Source: Macrobrachium rosenbergii (Eukaryota; Arthropoda; Malacostraca; Decapoda; Palaemonidae). From it: 64,000 nucleotides of DNA. The DNA lies in assembly GCF_040412425.1 (NCBI RefSeq), contig NC_089762.1, positions 23,653,391 through 23,717,390 of the forward strand, read 5' to 3'. The position numbers and the translations under genes are program-made. A model generated the notes under the pieces. The model made no database searches. It was not told the DNA's origin and saw only the letters and a program-made list of their open reading frames with translations. Shown piece after piece: positions 1-10,830 of this stretch; position 1 is the first letter of the stretch, and each line of letters starts with the position of its first letter.

Positions 1-590
1 CCGAAAGCCTTTGATGCTCTTTATCGAGAAAGTATCGTGGATCAGTCAGGTATTCGCATTCTCCACCAATGGCACAAGTGAGAGTTGACTCCCAACAGTC
101 CACCCCGTACCCTACCCTTTCAGGATAGCAACAATACGCTTGCAGTGGCCCAGGTATAAGCCAATCCGCCTGCTTGGAGTACTGTCCCCACTAATGGGGC
201 TGACTCCCCAGTCCATCCGGACTGGCAAGCTTCCAGACAAAAGCCAGGAGTACCACCTCCAAAAACCAGCCCCCCCTGGATTCTGATGGGCTGATCCCCG
301 GAGATGGTTCCGCCCTCAAGATAGCAATGGGAAAAATCCCATCACTATCTCTTAGGTCCAAACCATATCGGTTGGCGACTCAACCACCAAAACTTTCATA
401 ATTGGTTTCGAATGCAAACCCCTTCCAAAAAACGATCCCATTCTCAGACTTACCTAAGCAGGAAAATTTTGCGAATGTGGGAATGTCCACGCCATTTAAA
501 CCAAAAACAACGTAAGATGATTTGTCAGGACACGGGCCCAAAGGCCCCTCACCTCGCCAAGGTGTCCTACTTGAGGGGTCCTTTATAAGG
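1..590 (-). mobile_element. LINE ORF2 tail and 3' UTR joined to ORF1 (internally deleted copy)
   Basis: Diverged version of the 3' block, with CACCTCGCCAAGGTG, CTCCACCAATGGCACAAGTG and TACCCTACCC in the same order as the other two copies. It directly follows the ORF1 hinge of the copy above, so EN, RT and RNase H are missing. It continues off the left edge. Confidence 0.6.
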
Positions 591-2834
591 GATTGTTTTC
601 TTAATCCTTTTTCATCTGAATTGGAGTTCAGGGTCTTTGGTTGATCTTCATATTTTTTCTTATGATCCTGATTCTCAGATTTTCTACTGTGATTCTGTGC
701 ACCACTAATCCTATTTGCCTTAGGGCGGCAAGACTAAATTGAACTCAGATGTTTTTGTTCTGAACCTACTTTTGGAACCACCTTTCTAGGAGGAGAGGTC
801 GATTCCAATGGAAAACACTGAACCCATTTGAAGTTTTTATTGTAAAGCTATCATCATTTGGGGAAGTATTTCTTGTGCGCTTCTTGGTAGTTGTAATTAT
901 AGCTTTCTTATTATATTTGTTTGTGGCTGTGGTGATTGATGGCTCTGAACTAACTATCTAATTGGGATTGTTCCTTTAGCTTATTTTTGTTTGAAGTATT
1001 TTTAAAACATCTTCCTGAATTATTAGTTGATTTTGGCACACATTTTTGGAGGTGAATCGGCAGCTATCGTAGAGGTGGCAATTGTATCGACTTTGGAAGA
1101 TACATTTTCTGTGCCTTTGGAAGTACAATTTTTGGTATTGGACTCCAAAGCACTTGCCGACGAAAGATTCTGACCATTTTGGAGATTTTCATTATTATTT
1201 ACAGTCCTAGGAATAGCAGGTTTGTGATATCTACTATCTGATGCAGTTATTGGTGGCCTTACATTGCTAGAATTTTTCATAAGTTTTATTACAGAAGCAT
1301 AGGTAGAATTGGCACTTTTGTTTGCCCTCATTAACGTGCGCTTTGCTTCACTAATGGTGACATGTTCGTTATCAGCCACTGCCAACACTTCTTTTTCAAA
1401 TCCATTTCTTTGGGAAGGGTTTCTTGTTGCATGAGCGATGGGAGAGACAGATGGAAGGTCTTATCAACTGCAGATGATTCTACTGTATGGGTCTTAGTCT
1501 CAGGAGATCTCACTTTTACAGCAAGTAAAGGTGCTACATTGTTGGCTTGAGTTTTTATAGGGGCTACAGAATTAAGAGCCATAGCATAGGTCTCCGTCTG
1601 ACCAATTAATTTTTTAGCATAACTAATGCTTACATTTTCAGCATTAGCTTTAAATACAGCTGCCTCTTCATATTTATATTGTTTGCAATTTTTACTGGAT
1701 GGCGTATGATCCAGTTTGCAGTTTATACATTTTGGTTGTTTCAAACAAGGACCATGTTCAGGGGCTAAGCAATTATCATTTTATAAAAATTTTTTTTTTG
1801 CAGAATCTGGATGGGTGACCGAATTGGAAATAGTTATAGCACTGCAGAAGTTTTGATAAAAACGGTTTAACTTTAACCCTTTCATTTCCAGAATTGATGT
1901 GAGATGGTATGTCGGAGTCCTCAGAAGTTAAAATGACCATATTTGTCTTTGGAATTGTTCTCACCTTCCATACAGAGGTTGGACTAATTTTTAATATTTC
2001 ACTTTCCGTCAATTCACAAAGGTCTCTACCAAACAATACTCCTTTTTCATAACTGAAATTCACGTGTGGTCTTATTTCTTTTATCATGTCATCTTTCTCG
2101 AACTTATTCAGTGTCAACATATATGACTGGGTCTTTGATTTGGCGTGAATAAGTTAATTGCCTTTACCAAACCTTGAGATATTACCCATATCAATAACCC
2201 CAACCCTTTTTTGGATGTATCTGCTAAATTTGTAGCAATTGTAATTTTCCTTCCTATCAGATAATACAAACCACACTGGAGGTTTGGGAGTTCTTTCAAG
2301 AGTGGCATCGTCCTCCAAATTTGGCTGAGCCACTTGTACCCATTGAGATGGTCTATAAACATCCATGTTTTTAGGTGTCTTGTCAGACAGTGCTCCTTTG
2401 ACATTCGATTTACAAATTTTTATATTAATATTGTTGCTGGCTTATAGTGCAGCGTCATGTTTCTCAAAAGTTACCCATGCTTCCCATTTTCCTTCATTTT
2501 CATCAAAGTTCATTCTTAACTATTTTACCGTAACTAGCAAATGAAACAGAGTTTTACCGTAACTAGAAAATGAAACAGTTTCGTAGTCACATTCCAAGGG
2601 AATGTGCTCTACATGTAATACTTTCAAATTGTCTACTGTGTTCCCACACTGGTAAGTTTTCAATTTGTGATGACTACCCTGAGAGGTAGTACCACCACTG
2701 AAACATTCCACATCCATGGTCACATTCGTGCCAAGGATTGTCATTCGTCTCGAGTCCTTGTCAGAGGTCGTCATCTGCTCCAAATCATCGTCGGAGGGCC
2801 CGTGGTTATTTGAATCCTTATAGTCATTAGTCAT
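590..2834 (-). pseudogene. LINE ORF1 of the internally deleted copy
   Basis: The acidic N-terminus MTNDYKDSNNHGPSDDDLEQ is followed by the RRM-like part (VLHVEHIPLECDYETV, 2640-2580, and KWEAWVTFEKHDA near 2460). Next come VWFVLSDRKENYNCYKFSRY and VGVIDMGNISRFGKGN (2280-2150), then PTSVWKVRTIPKTNMVILTS (1990-1920). Two CCHC-like knuckles follow (CYNYFQFGHPSRFC near 1840; CINCKLDHTPSSKNC near 1710). A Ser/Lys-rich hinge reaches about 600. Frameshifts occur near 2510, 2150, 1770 and 1350. A 30-bp tandem duplication sits at 2520-2579. Confidence 0.7.
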
Positions 2835-2865
2835 AAAGGCTCGGATAAAAAAAAAGGAAAAATTA

Positions 2866-3330
2866 AACCTGAAAACCTTAAAAAGATATCATCAGCCTTT
2901 CAAAGAGTTTATTCTTTCACCAATGGCAGAAGTGAGAACAAATTCCCAAATGTCCACATCCCTACCCTACCCCACATGATTAGAGTGGCCTAAGTGTAAG
3001 CCAAACCCACTTGCTAGGACAGAGTATTACAAGAATACAATCATCCCCAACCTAATCATATTATAGGCAAACCAGATAGAATGCCATGAGTCCTATCCCC
3101 AGAACCAGACCCCCCTGGAATCCATGGCCCAGCCCTAAAGAATAGTTCCAGTCTTGAGCTATCACTCTGATATCACTCAGGTCCAGACATTAGTTGATGG
3201 TCCTACCACAGTTTCCACTATTTAGCTTTGAATATGAGCCCAGTCCCACCTATGATGTCATTTCCTATTTATCAGGTCCAATAAATGTTAGCAAAAGTGG
3301 AAAATTCCACAAAAATTAATACAAGGTAAT
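2866..3330 (-). other. LINE 3' UTR (middle copy)
   Basis: Non-coding stretch following the ORF2 tail. It contains GAATAAAC about 35 bases before the family's 3' end (AAAGGCTGATGATATC then TTTTTAAGGTTT). The same block occurs at 10226-10700 and, more diverged, at 1-560. Confidence 0.6.
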
Positions 3331-6300
3331 ATATGATATACAGGACTCTTGGGCTCAAACCCAAGAACAAATTCCTGGGATTCAAAAGTCCCCTCACCAC
3401 GTCAAGGTGGTTCCAAGTCGAGGAGGGACAAGACACCAGAATGTGCTCACCTGGCAACAGACTGTCCCAGTAAGCACAGACTGGTACATCATTTCCATCA
3501 AGAATAAAGTTACGTATCAATAAGGAATGACCAATACAAAGTCTCGTTAAAACAATTCAGAAATTCAAATCAAGTCTAATTGCCTTCAGTTTCTTATTTG
3601 TGGCAAGGATTGAGGACCATCGCTCCTGCTATTTGCAGAGTATATAGCTTCAGATAGGAGACCATGTTAACGTATAGAACTTCATGGATATCTGATGATC
3701 TTTGATTACTTATCGTTTTTGCTTCTCTATCAATTTTTTCATTACCTTTGATCCCCACATGCGCAGGAACCCAGCAGAATGAAATAGATTTGTGCTTGCA
3801 AGAAATTTGAATAAGCCATGAGCTTTGAGAATCAAAGGATGGGATGAAATGAGACTAGACTTTCCAAACACTTCTAGAATCCAAATATATTACAAATGTC
3901 TTTTTGTTGGTGCAATGAACAATAGCTAATGCTCTATTAACCCCAGAAAGTTCTGCTGTATATACCAAAGCTGAAGGAAGTAGCTTTGCAGCCCCATAAG
4001 AATCTTCTGTCATCACGGCTGGCCCAACTCTCTCTCTGGACTTAGAACCATCTGTATAATTCTAATATGCACCAGCATAGGTTACATTGTTTACTAAAAA
4101 TAAAATCTTGGCTATTTCAGTAAGGTTCTTCTTAACCATTTTTTTTTACAAACTTTTGCCATAGGAATAAGCCATGGAGGGAATCTGGAGGCAACCAACT
4201 GTGTAATGTTCTGATTTTTTAACATTTCATTATTTACTTCTTTATGTAGCCTTACCTGGAAAGGAACAGATGACCTTGGTTTAAATTTTTTGTTGTCAAG
4301 TTGGCAAATGACCTTATTTGAAAGATTTTCAGTACTGCTTTTAATGCACATTAAGTAACGCAGACCCAGCTCCTCCTGCCGTAAGTCAAGTGGCAGTTAA
4401 GGATATCTACATAGAGACTCTTGACAGGCGACGTTTGGAATGCACCAGAACAAATTCGTAATCCCATGTTGCAGACAATACTGAGCTCATTCATTTTACT
4501 TTTACAGGCTGAAGAATAAACCTGACACCTATAATCTAATAGCTTTTGATCTACAAAATGCATCATAAAGTCTTACTAAAGATTTCTTGTCAGCTCCCCA
4601 CTCATATCCAGTGACTACTTTCAGAAGATTAATAGATGCTTTTATTCTACATTTAAGGTTATCAATATGTTTGGCCCAAGTGAGTTTTGAGTCAAAGGTC
4701 ATTCTCAAAATTTAACGCCAGCATATGGCAAAATAGATCCCTCATTGGGTATAACCTCTTGACATCTGCTACTTGAAAAGCAGACACCAACACTCTTAAA
4801 TGGCTGGAAATTTTAACCCATTTAGCTTGGCCCATTTGGAGACAGAATCAATAGCTTTTGTAGATATCGGCATGCAGATATAGCAAGTAGTGTAGTAAAT
4901 GGCCAAATCATCCACAAACAATGAAGCTCGAACAGGGCTTGGAACTTCATCCAAGATGCTATTTTAGCAACAGAAAGGGTCACACTGAGAACGCTCCCTT
5001 GGAACACCTTCCTCTTGTCTAAAGGGGGAAGATAGAAAGTTCCCTACTCTTTCATAAATCTCTCGGATGAGGAGGCACGGATGAACCAAATTAAGTTGCC
5101 CTTAATACCCATCTTCTGTAGTCGTTTAGTAACTCCTTAACATCAAGTATTATCATAGGCTTTTTCCAAATCAAAGACAACCCCTATTGTCTGACACTGA
5201 TTGACAAAACCCTGCTGAATTTGACTGGAGTCTCTTAAGTGGGATGAGGGTAGATCTATTTTTACGAAACCCAAATTGGAAAGGAGAGAGAAGCTCATTT
5301 GATTCTAAGTGCCATACCAAGCGAAAATTTATCCCATTAGCTTGCAAACACAGCTTGTTAGTGCTATAGGTCGATAACTTGTAGTTTGTTGGGGATCTTT
5401 ATTTGGTTTTTGAACTCGGCATAATCCCAGTCTCCCAAATCTTATTAATGACCCTAAGAACGTAGCTTTTGGCCTCTTCAGGCAACTTCCTAGGCATTAT
5501 AAATAAAATACTATCTTAACCATGAGAACTGTCATCCGTTGAAGAGAGCTCATCATGTAGTTCTTAAAAAAATTTTGCATTGCATACCTCCCGGTTATTC
5601 ACCAGATAGATTCAGATTGACCTGAGTGTTCCTTATTCTTTGGAATTCATTAGAATAGTTATAAGGGCTAGAAATATTGGAGAAGTGTTGACCCAGTGAT
5701 TCAGCTACATCTGAAAGGTTTGTAATGAGGTTATTTCCTACTCTAAAGATGGAGTTTTTGGTGACAAATTTCCCTGCAAATTCTCATACCTTTTTCCTAT
5801 ATTGTACAAACCTCGATGGTGTTTTCGAGTTAATTACATGTATATAGTAAATCCAAGAGTTTCTTGGCACGACGAAAGTATCGACGTTGTTTTGCCATGG
5901 CTCGCCGATATATTGTTTTAGCAGTGGGAGTGCCACGATTTGTACTTCTTGTAGCATCTCCTGGTAATTTTTCTTTGGCACATTTTTTGTCCCACCATGG
6001 AACAGTTTGTCTCCTTGGTTCGCCAGTAGTTTTTGGCATTGAGGATTCTGCACTAACTAAAACAGTGTTTGTCCAATAATCATACGCTTTCATGTGGTTC
6101 TTGCAAGATTCAAATGGTTTATCTAGTTGGATTTCCTTCTTATGCTTCTCCCAGTCAGCTTCTAATGGCTTTTATTTCTGTGGCATTTCTGTAGGGGTAT
6201 TTCTGGTATACTTCAAAAGAACTTGATAGTGATCATTGCTTTTTAAAAATCTATGTACTGACCAAATAAAATCTAAAGTTATTGCAGAGGAACATATACT

Positions 6301-6831
6301 CAAATCAATAACCGAGTAAGAATTAAAACATAGTATCATTTAAAAGCACATTATCATTGTTATTAACAATGTCTTCTATAATTTTACCTTCATTATCTAA
6401 AGTATGTCCTCCCCATAACGGATTATGGGCATTAAAATCACCAAGAATAAAAAATGGTTTGGGCAGTTGATCGATTAGTGATTGGATGTCAGCAATTGAG
6501 ACCTAGGAGGCAGGTAGATGAAACACACAGTAATCTGCTTGTCTAATATGATCTTAAGAGCAACAGCCTGTAAATTTATATCGAGGGCTATAGGCAAGCA
6601 TTCCAGTGATTTGCTCACAATAATAGCAGCTCCTCCATGCGCTCAATCACCTACTGGAGGGTTAGAGGTAACGATCTCATAATTAAGTCCAGGATTGAAC
6701 TTCTCTGGACCTAATTGAGTTTCCTGCAAGCAGATTACTCCAGGATTAGTTTCTCTTAGGAGGGCCTTGAAATTTTCAGCACGAGAACGCAATCCTTTCC
6801 AGTTCCATTGTAGGATGTTGAAGAGAGCCAT
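3272..6831 (-). pseudogene. LINE ORF2: endonuclease, reverse transcriptase, RNase H
   Basis: From 6831: the AP endonuclease start FNILQWNWKGLRSRAENF with NPGVICLQET, then a stop at 6643 and further EN remnants (ALKIILDKQITVCFIYLPP). 6093-5784: post-EN linker with VPWWDKKC and basic RRAMAKQRRYFRRAKKLL. RT: TTSYRPIALTSCVCKLM near 5370, FQFGFRKNRST near 5280, catalytic FVDDLA at 4907-4918. RNase H: YTDGSK (about 4050), YTAELSG, LDSRS and WVPAHVGIKGNEKID (about 3750), with all acidic residues kept. C-terminal tail: LCIGHSLLIRNFILDGND, VCAYWD and GEHILVSCPS (3540-3400). At least six frame disruptions. This is the only copy in the array still showing RT. Confidence 0.82.
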
Positions 6832-8000
6832 TATGAAGATTTCAAAGCCTTTCTTTTTTCCTCTTTGGGTGGACTATTAATAGGTGGTTTTCTATGACTA
6901 CCTTTATGATCTTCATTTCTCCTAGTTTGATTTTCTTTAAGAGGATGATGAATATCTGCAGTTGTAATATGAGCCATCTCTTTACCTTGGTTTTTAGGTT
7001 CCACTGAAGTACTTGATTCACTTGAGCTAACCACTATCTGTTATACACTAAAGCAAATTTATTTGGAGTACATGGGGGAGAGCCTGAAGGAGTCCTTCAT
7101 CTCTTGGGGTTTCTTATCTGTTCTGACTCCATTAGATCAGGCAGAGATTCTGCCTGTGATGGATTTATTTAAGTAGAGAGATGGAAGAGATGACAGGAGA
7201 GCCTCATCATCTGTAGGAGACTCATTTCCACCTGCTTTGGTGGAATGTGCTTTTGCCTTCAGTCACCGAGCACCTGACCCAGATACCTGGGCCTCTACCA
7301 CAGGGATTGATACACTTACTGCAGGAGAAGGTGCCCCCACTGGTCCCCTTGTGATAGTATGGGGTAGTGGGTTTAGAGCTCTTGCATAGCTCTTTGATCA
7401 TCCCAAATGTTGTTTGGCATATCCAGTGCTAATGTGTTCAGCATTAGCTTTATTTACCGCCGACATTTCATATTTATACACTTCACAATTTTTATCATTA
7501 GACTTATGGTTGAGCTGACAATTACTACATTTCGTTGTTTCAGAACATGCACCATGGTAAAGGGCAGAACAATTTATACAAACTTTTGATATTCTCGCAC
7601 TCTTGTTGAATGATCAAACAGTTTAAATATTGAACAGGTTTCGGGAGTAAGCGTCTTACTCGCACTATTTTTTTTTCAAAGTTTACATCGGATGGCACGT
7701 TGGGATCTTCAAAGGTCAAAATTATCATGTTGGCAATGGATGTCTTTTTCACTTCCCATACTGTTGATGGGTTCATTTCCAGGATTTCACTTTGTGAACT
7801 CAAATCTTTCTCAAAATGACACCTCGGACAAATTCAGGTGGGGTTTGATTTCTATAATCATCATGCCCAGAAGAATTCATTACAGATAGCATTTGAGGAC
7901 GAGATTTTGATTTAGCATGTAAGAGCACTGTACCATTTCCAAGCCTAGATATATCTCCACTCTTTATTCCCCCCACCTTCTTCTGGAGACATATGTCGAA
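6831..8000 (-). pseudogene. LINE ORF1, C-terminal part with zinc-knuckle remnant
   Basis: Resumes after the transposon with GGIKSGDISRLGNGTVLLHA (compare GVIDMGNISRFGKGN in the other copy). It continues with PSTVWEVKKTSIANMIILTF and DPNVPSDVNF, then a second-knuckle-like CSNCQLNHKSNDKNC near 7500-7540. The first knuckle is mutated (YLNCLIIQQEC). The hinge is rich in Ser, Thr, Pro and Lys (7100-6831). ORF1 ends with TAA overlapping the ATG of ORF2. Confidence 0.65.
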
Positions 8001-8639
8001 GGGCAAATTGTTGAAAGGACAAATTGTCAAATAGACAAAGTGTCGAAGGGTCAAAATGTCGAAAGAAAGTGTCGAGTGGACAAAGTGTCGAATGAACGTC
8101 GTGTCGTAAGGACAAGAAACCGAAGAGAGAGAGAAGTCGTGTATGACTGGCCTTTCAATGATCTAACTCACTAACAAACTAACAAATAAAGCATCTAGCT
8201 GACTAAATGACTAAAACTAATTGTTTAACTCAAAGGTAAACAAATGGACTAATAACTACTTAATTAGCTACCTAGGCCTAAGAACTTACCAAATGTTTAC
8301 ATTACTTACTAACTTGGGGCCTTTTGCTACAGTAACCAGTAACTTCCTTGAGGTTTAAACTTTATACTTCCGTTCTTTTAAACCCATCATTTTTATTGTT
8401 TGCTGAAAATTAAAAATATATTCGACAACCCACAATACCAACACAGAGTTAACATAAGATGGCTCTACGATGGAACATTTAAATCGCCTCCTAAAGGAAA
8501 ACAAGTATTTGTCATTCCATTCATGGTCTTGTTGCTCAAAATAAGACTTTACCATTAGTATACTGCATCACCGAAAAGGAAGATGAAAACATTCCATTAC
8601 TTTTTTATTTTTTGCATAAAAATCAATTAAATTCCGTTT

Positions 8640-9130
8640 CAATCACCGCCGATTTTGAACTTTCAGCCATTCTCCAAAATCCAAGCCCTTGGGTTGCGAA
8701 CATGGTATAGTGAGCGCAACAATGCATTTGTTATCAAGCAACTGCAAGCACTCGCATTTGTTCCTCCAAATGGTGTTTGTGATTTGTGTAATAAACTAAG
8801 GAGTCTCTTGATGAAGAGAGATGGAATCTTGGGAGAATTTTTACAATATTTTAAGGCTACATGAAGGAAGCCAGTGTTTGAAATCAACTTGTGGTCAGTT
8901 CACGAAAGGGTTCAGAATGACGTGCCAGAACTAATAAAATCAAAGGTTGGACTAATGCATTTCACAAAATAATGGTAATTTGTCACCCTACAGAGGACAG
9001 GTTCTTGAGAAAACTTCGTCTGGAACAAGCCAACATTGAAATGATTTTAGAACAAATGCAACAAGACAGAGACGTAATAAGAAAATACAAAAAATACACA
9101 ATAATAAACGCAAGACAGAGGCATTTTTAA
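8640..9130 (+). pseudogene. MULE-like transposase, C-terminal fragment
   Basis: Frame 1 reads TWYSERNNAFVIKQLQALAF, VPPNGVCDLCNKLRSLLMK and GEFLQYFKAT. It is followed by a stop, then FEINLWSVHERVQNDVPE. After a frameshift near 8930 it reads TNKIKGWTNAFHK, CHPTEDRFLRKLRLEQANIE and MILEQMQQDRDVIRKYKKY. This order (LQALAFVPP, LW.VHERV...D.P, TN...GWHNAF, HP...F...L..EQ) is that of the uncharacterised MULE transposases, often with FLYWCH zinc fingers, abundant in arthropod genomes. The catalytic DDE core is not present here. Recognition is from memory of the family pattern. Confidence 0.62.
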
Positions 9131-9354
9131 TACGTACAAAGTCAATGCTGGATTGGAGCACCTAGGAGCCTTCGCTCACATTCTGAGCAAATTTTGATGC
9201 AGTGTTATGTTACAAAGTTTATACAAATACATGGGTATTTTCTTATAAAAAATTTTTTTATTCTTTACTTTTGTTTTAATGTCCAGATGCTTATTAGTGT
9301 TGTGCTGAAAAGCTTACCTGCAGTCCAAAGTAAGGTTACACAATGGACATATAA

Positions 9355-9356
<2 letters not shown>

Positions 9357-9424
<68 letters not shown>
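9357..9424. repeat. (AG)n microsatellite
   Basis: Uninterrupted AG tract of 68 bp inside the MULE remnant. Confidence 0.98.
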
Positions 9425-9426
<2 letters not shown>

Positions 9427-9510
9427 TTATACTGTCTCCTCCAATCCTTTTATGACACAAAAAGGTTAAATCAGTGTTATGCTTTCTGGTAATCTGTTTC
9501 AAGTACGGTA

Positions 9511-9835
9511 TGTCTTTCGACACTCCCTGTCTGTCTTTCGACACTCCCTGTCTGTCTTTCGACACTCCCTGTCTGTCTTTCGACACTCCCTGTCTGTCTT
9601 TCGACACTCCCTGTCTGTCTGTCTTTCGACACTCCCTGTCTGTCTGTCTGTCTGTCTTTCGACACTCCCTGTCTGTCTGTCTGTCTTTCGACACTCCCTG
9701 TCTGTCTGTCTGTCTGTCTTTCGACACTCCCTGTCTGTCTTTCGACACTCCCTGTCTGTCTTTCGACACTCCCTGTCTGTCTGTCTGTCTTTCGACACTC
9801 CCTGTCTGTCTGTCTGTCTTTCGACACTCCCTGTC
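9511..9835. repeat. 13-copy compound minisatellite TTTCGACACTCCC + (TGTC)2-5
   Basis: Thirteen perfect cores TTTCGACACTCCC separated by two to five TGTC tetramers. The core is invariant while the linker length varies. It forms the right terminus of the MULE remnant. Confidence 0.95.
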
Positions 9836-9907
9836 CTACTACCGTTTTCTGAAGGCATCTTGAACTCATTCAGATGGTACATATCCAAATTTTTAGGTAC
9901 TTACCTG

Positions 9908-10195
9908 TCAAAGCTCTCTTATAACAGACTGATTTATTTGCACGGTACTGATGTTAATACTAGCCTTTATGGCATCTTCATATTTATCAAAAGTAACCCA
10001 TGCTTCCCATTTTAACTCTACTTCTAGGAAGTTCATCCGGATTTTAATTATGGTTCCAAAGGGATGGAAGGTCATCAAAATAGTTTCATAGTCGCACTGG
10101 ACTGTTATGTCTATTACATGAAGCACACTCAAATATTTAAAATTCGGAACATTTTCAATCTCCCAGGTGGGTGCAGAGGTCGTCATCTGTGCCAA
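9908..10195 (-). pseudogene. LINE ORF1, N-terminal RRM-like part
   Basis: Reads LSVLHVIDITVQCDYETIL, then FHPFGTIIKIRMNF and KWEAWVTFDKYEDA, the beta-alpha-beta pattern of an RNA-recognition-like domain found in ORF1 proteins of several LINE clades. The second copy (2640-2400) has the matching VLHVEHIPLECDYETV and KWEAWVTFEKHDA. The ORF1 product is expected to bind the LINE RNA. Reading continues with frameshifts to about 9840, where the DNA transposon cuts in. Confidence 0.65.
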
Positions 10196-10225
10196 AACAG
10201 TAGGCCTATCATCAAAGGGCCCAAG

Positions 10226-10800
10226 GTATTCTAAACCTTAAAAAGATATCATCAGCCTTTCATGGAGTTTATTCTTCCACCAATGGCACAAGTGAGAGCC
10301 AACTTCCAAATGTCCGTCTGTCCCTACCCTACTTCAGAGGAGATGGCACAACATTAATGCCTCCCAAGTGCAAGCTAAACCTGTCTTGCTAGGACCAAGG
10401 GTATTACAAGCATACAGTCATCCCCACCCTAATCATATTGTGGGCAAACCAGAAACCCCCTGGAATCCGTGGCCCAGCCCTAAAGAACAGTTCCGCCCTT
10501 GAGCTGTCAATCTAATATCTCTCAGGTCCAAAAATTATCGGCTAGTTTATGGTCCTACCACAGTTCCCACTATTTAGCTTCGAATATAAATCCACTCCCA
10601 GTTATGATATCTTTTCTTATCAGGTCCAATAAATTTGAGCAAAAAGTAGAAAATTCCACAAAAATTAATCGAAAAAAATACATATATAATGATACGTATA
10701 TGGGACTTTTGGACCCGGGAACAAATTCCTCGGGTTCAAGAGCCCACTCACCACGTCAAGGTGGTCCTAAGTTGAAGGGGTACATGACTGGATTTCAGAG
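10226..10800 (-). mobile_element. 5'-truncated LINE tail (ORF2 end plus 3' UTR)
   Basis: Matches 2866-3430 of the next copy closely (shared CACCACGTCAAGGTGGT, CCACCAATGGCACAAGTGAG, AAAAAGATATCATCAGCC). Only the last codons of ORF2 and the 3' UTR are left. The 3' end runs straight into the ORF1 of the long copy. Confidence 0.7.
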
Positions 10801-10830
10801 TCGAAAACGTAATGATAAGCAATAAATCTG

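Larger units (their letters stand above)
7995..9835 (+). mobile_element. MULE-type DNA transposon remnant inserted in LINE ORF1
   Basis: Interrupts LINE ORF1 homology on both sides. The left end (7995-8125) is a run of TGTCGAA(A)GGACAAA-like units. The right end (9511-9835) is 13 copies of a unit whose reverse complement is AGGGAGTGTCGAAAGAC, so the two ends are inverted minisatellite termini. Between them lies a transposase C-terminal remnant on the plus strand (8640-9130) and a GA tract. About 40 codons of LINE ORF1 seem lost at the insertion; no target duplication was found. Confidence 0.62.
2866..10195 (-). mobile_element. Long degenerate Jockey-like LINE copy, split by a DNA transposon
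   Basis: Order on minus: ORF1 with RRM-like fold (10195-9908), transposon insertion (about 9835-7995), rest of ORF1 with zinc-knuckle remnant (8000-6831), ORF2 with AP endonuclease, RT, RNase H and C-terminal Cys/His segment (6831-3272), 3' UTR (to 2866). ORF1 and ORF2 overlap by one base as TAATG at 6833-6829. Frameshifts in RT and EN show it is inactive. Confidence 0.8.
1..10800 (-). mobile_element. Head-to-tail array of Jockey-like LINEs
   Basis: Three stretches of the same non-LTR family lie in one orientation: a tail-only copy (10226-10800), a long copy with ORF1 and ORF2 (10195-2866) and an internally deleted copy (2834-1). At two places (10226-10260 and 2866-2900) the same 3'-UTR end, containing AAAGGCTGATGATATC, is followed almost at once by an ORF1 start. 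All copies have stops and frameshifts. Confidence 0.75.

Noticed and set aside
9511..9835. CRISPR-like look: 13 identical short repeats with spacers
   Set aside because: The spacers are only TGTC multiples, the region is eukaryotic and there is no cas gene; it is a compound minisatellite.
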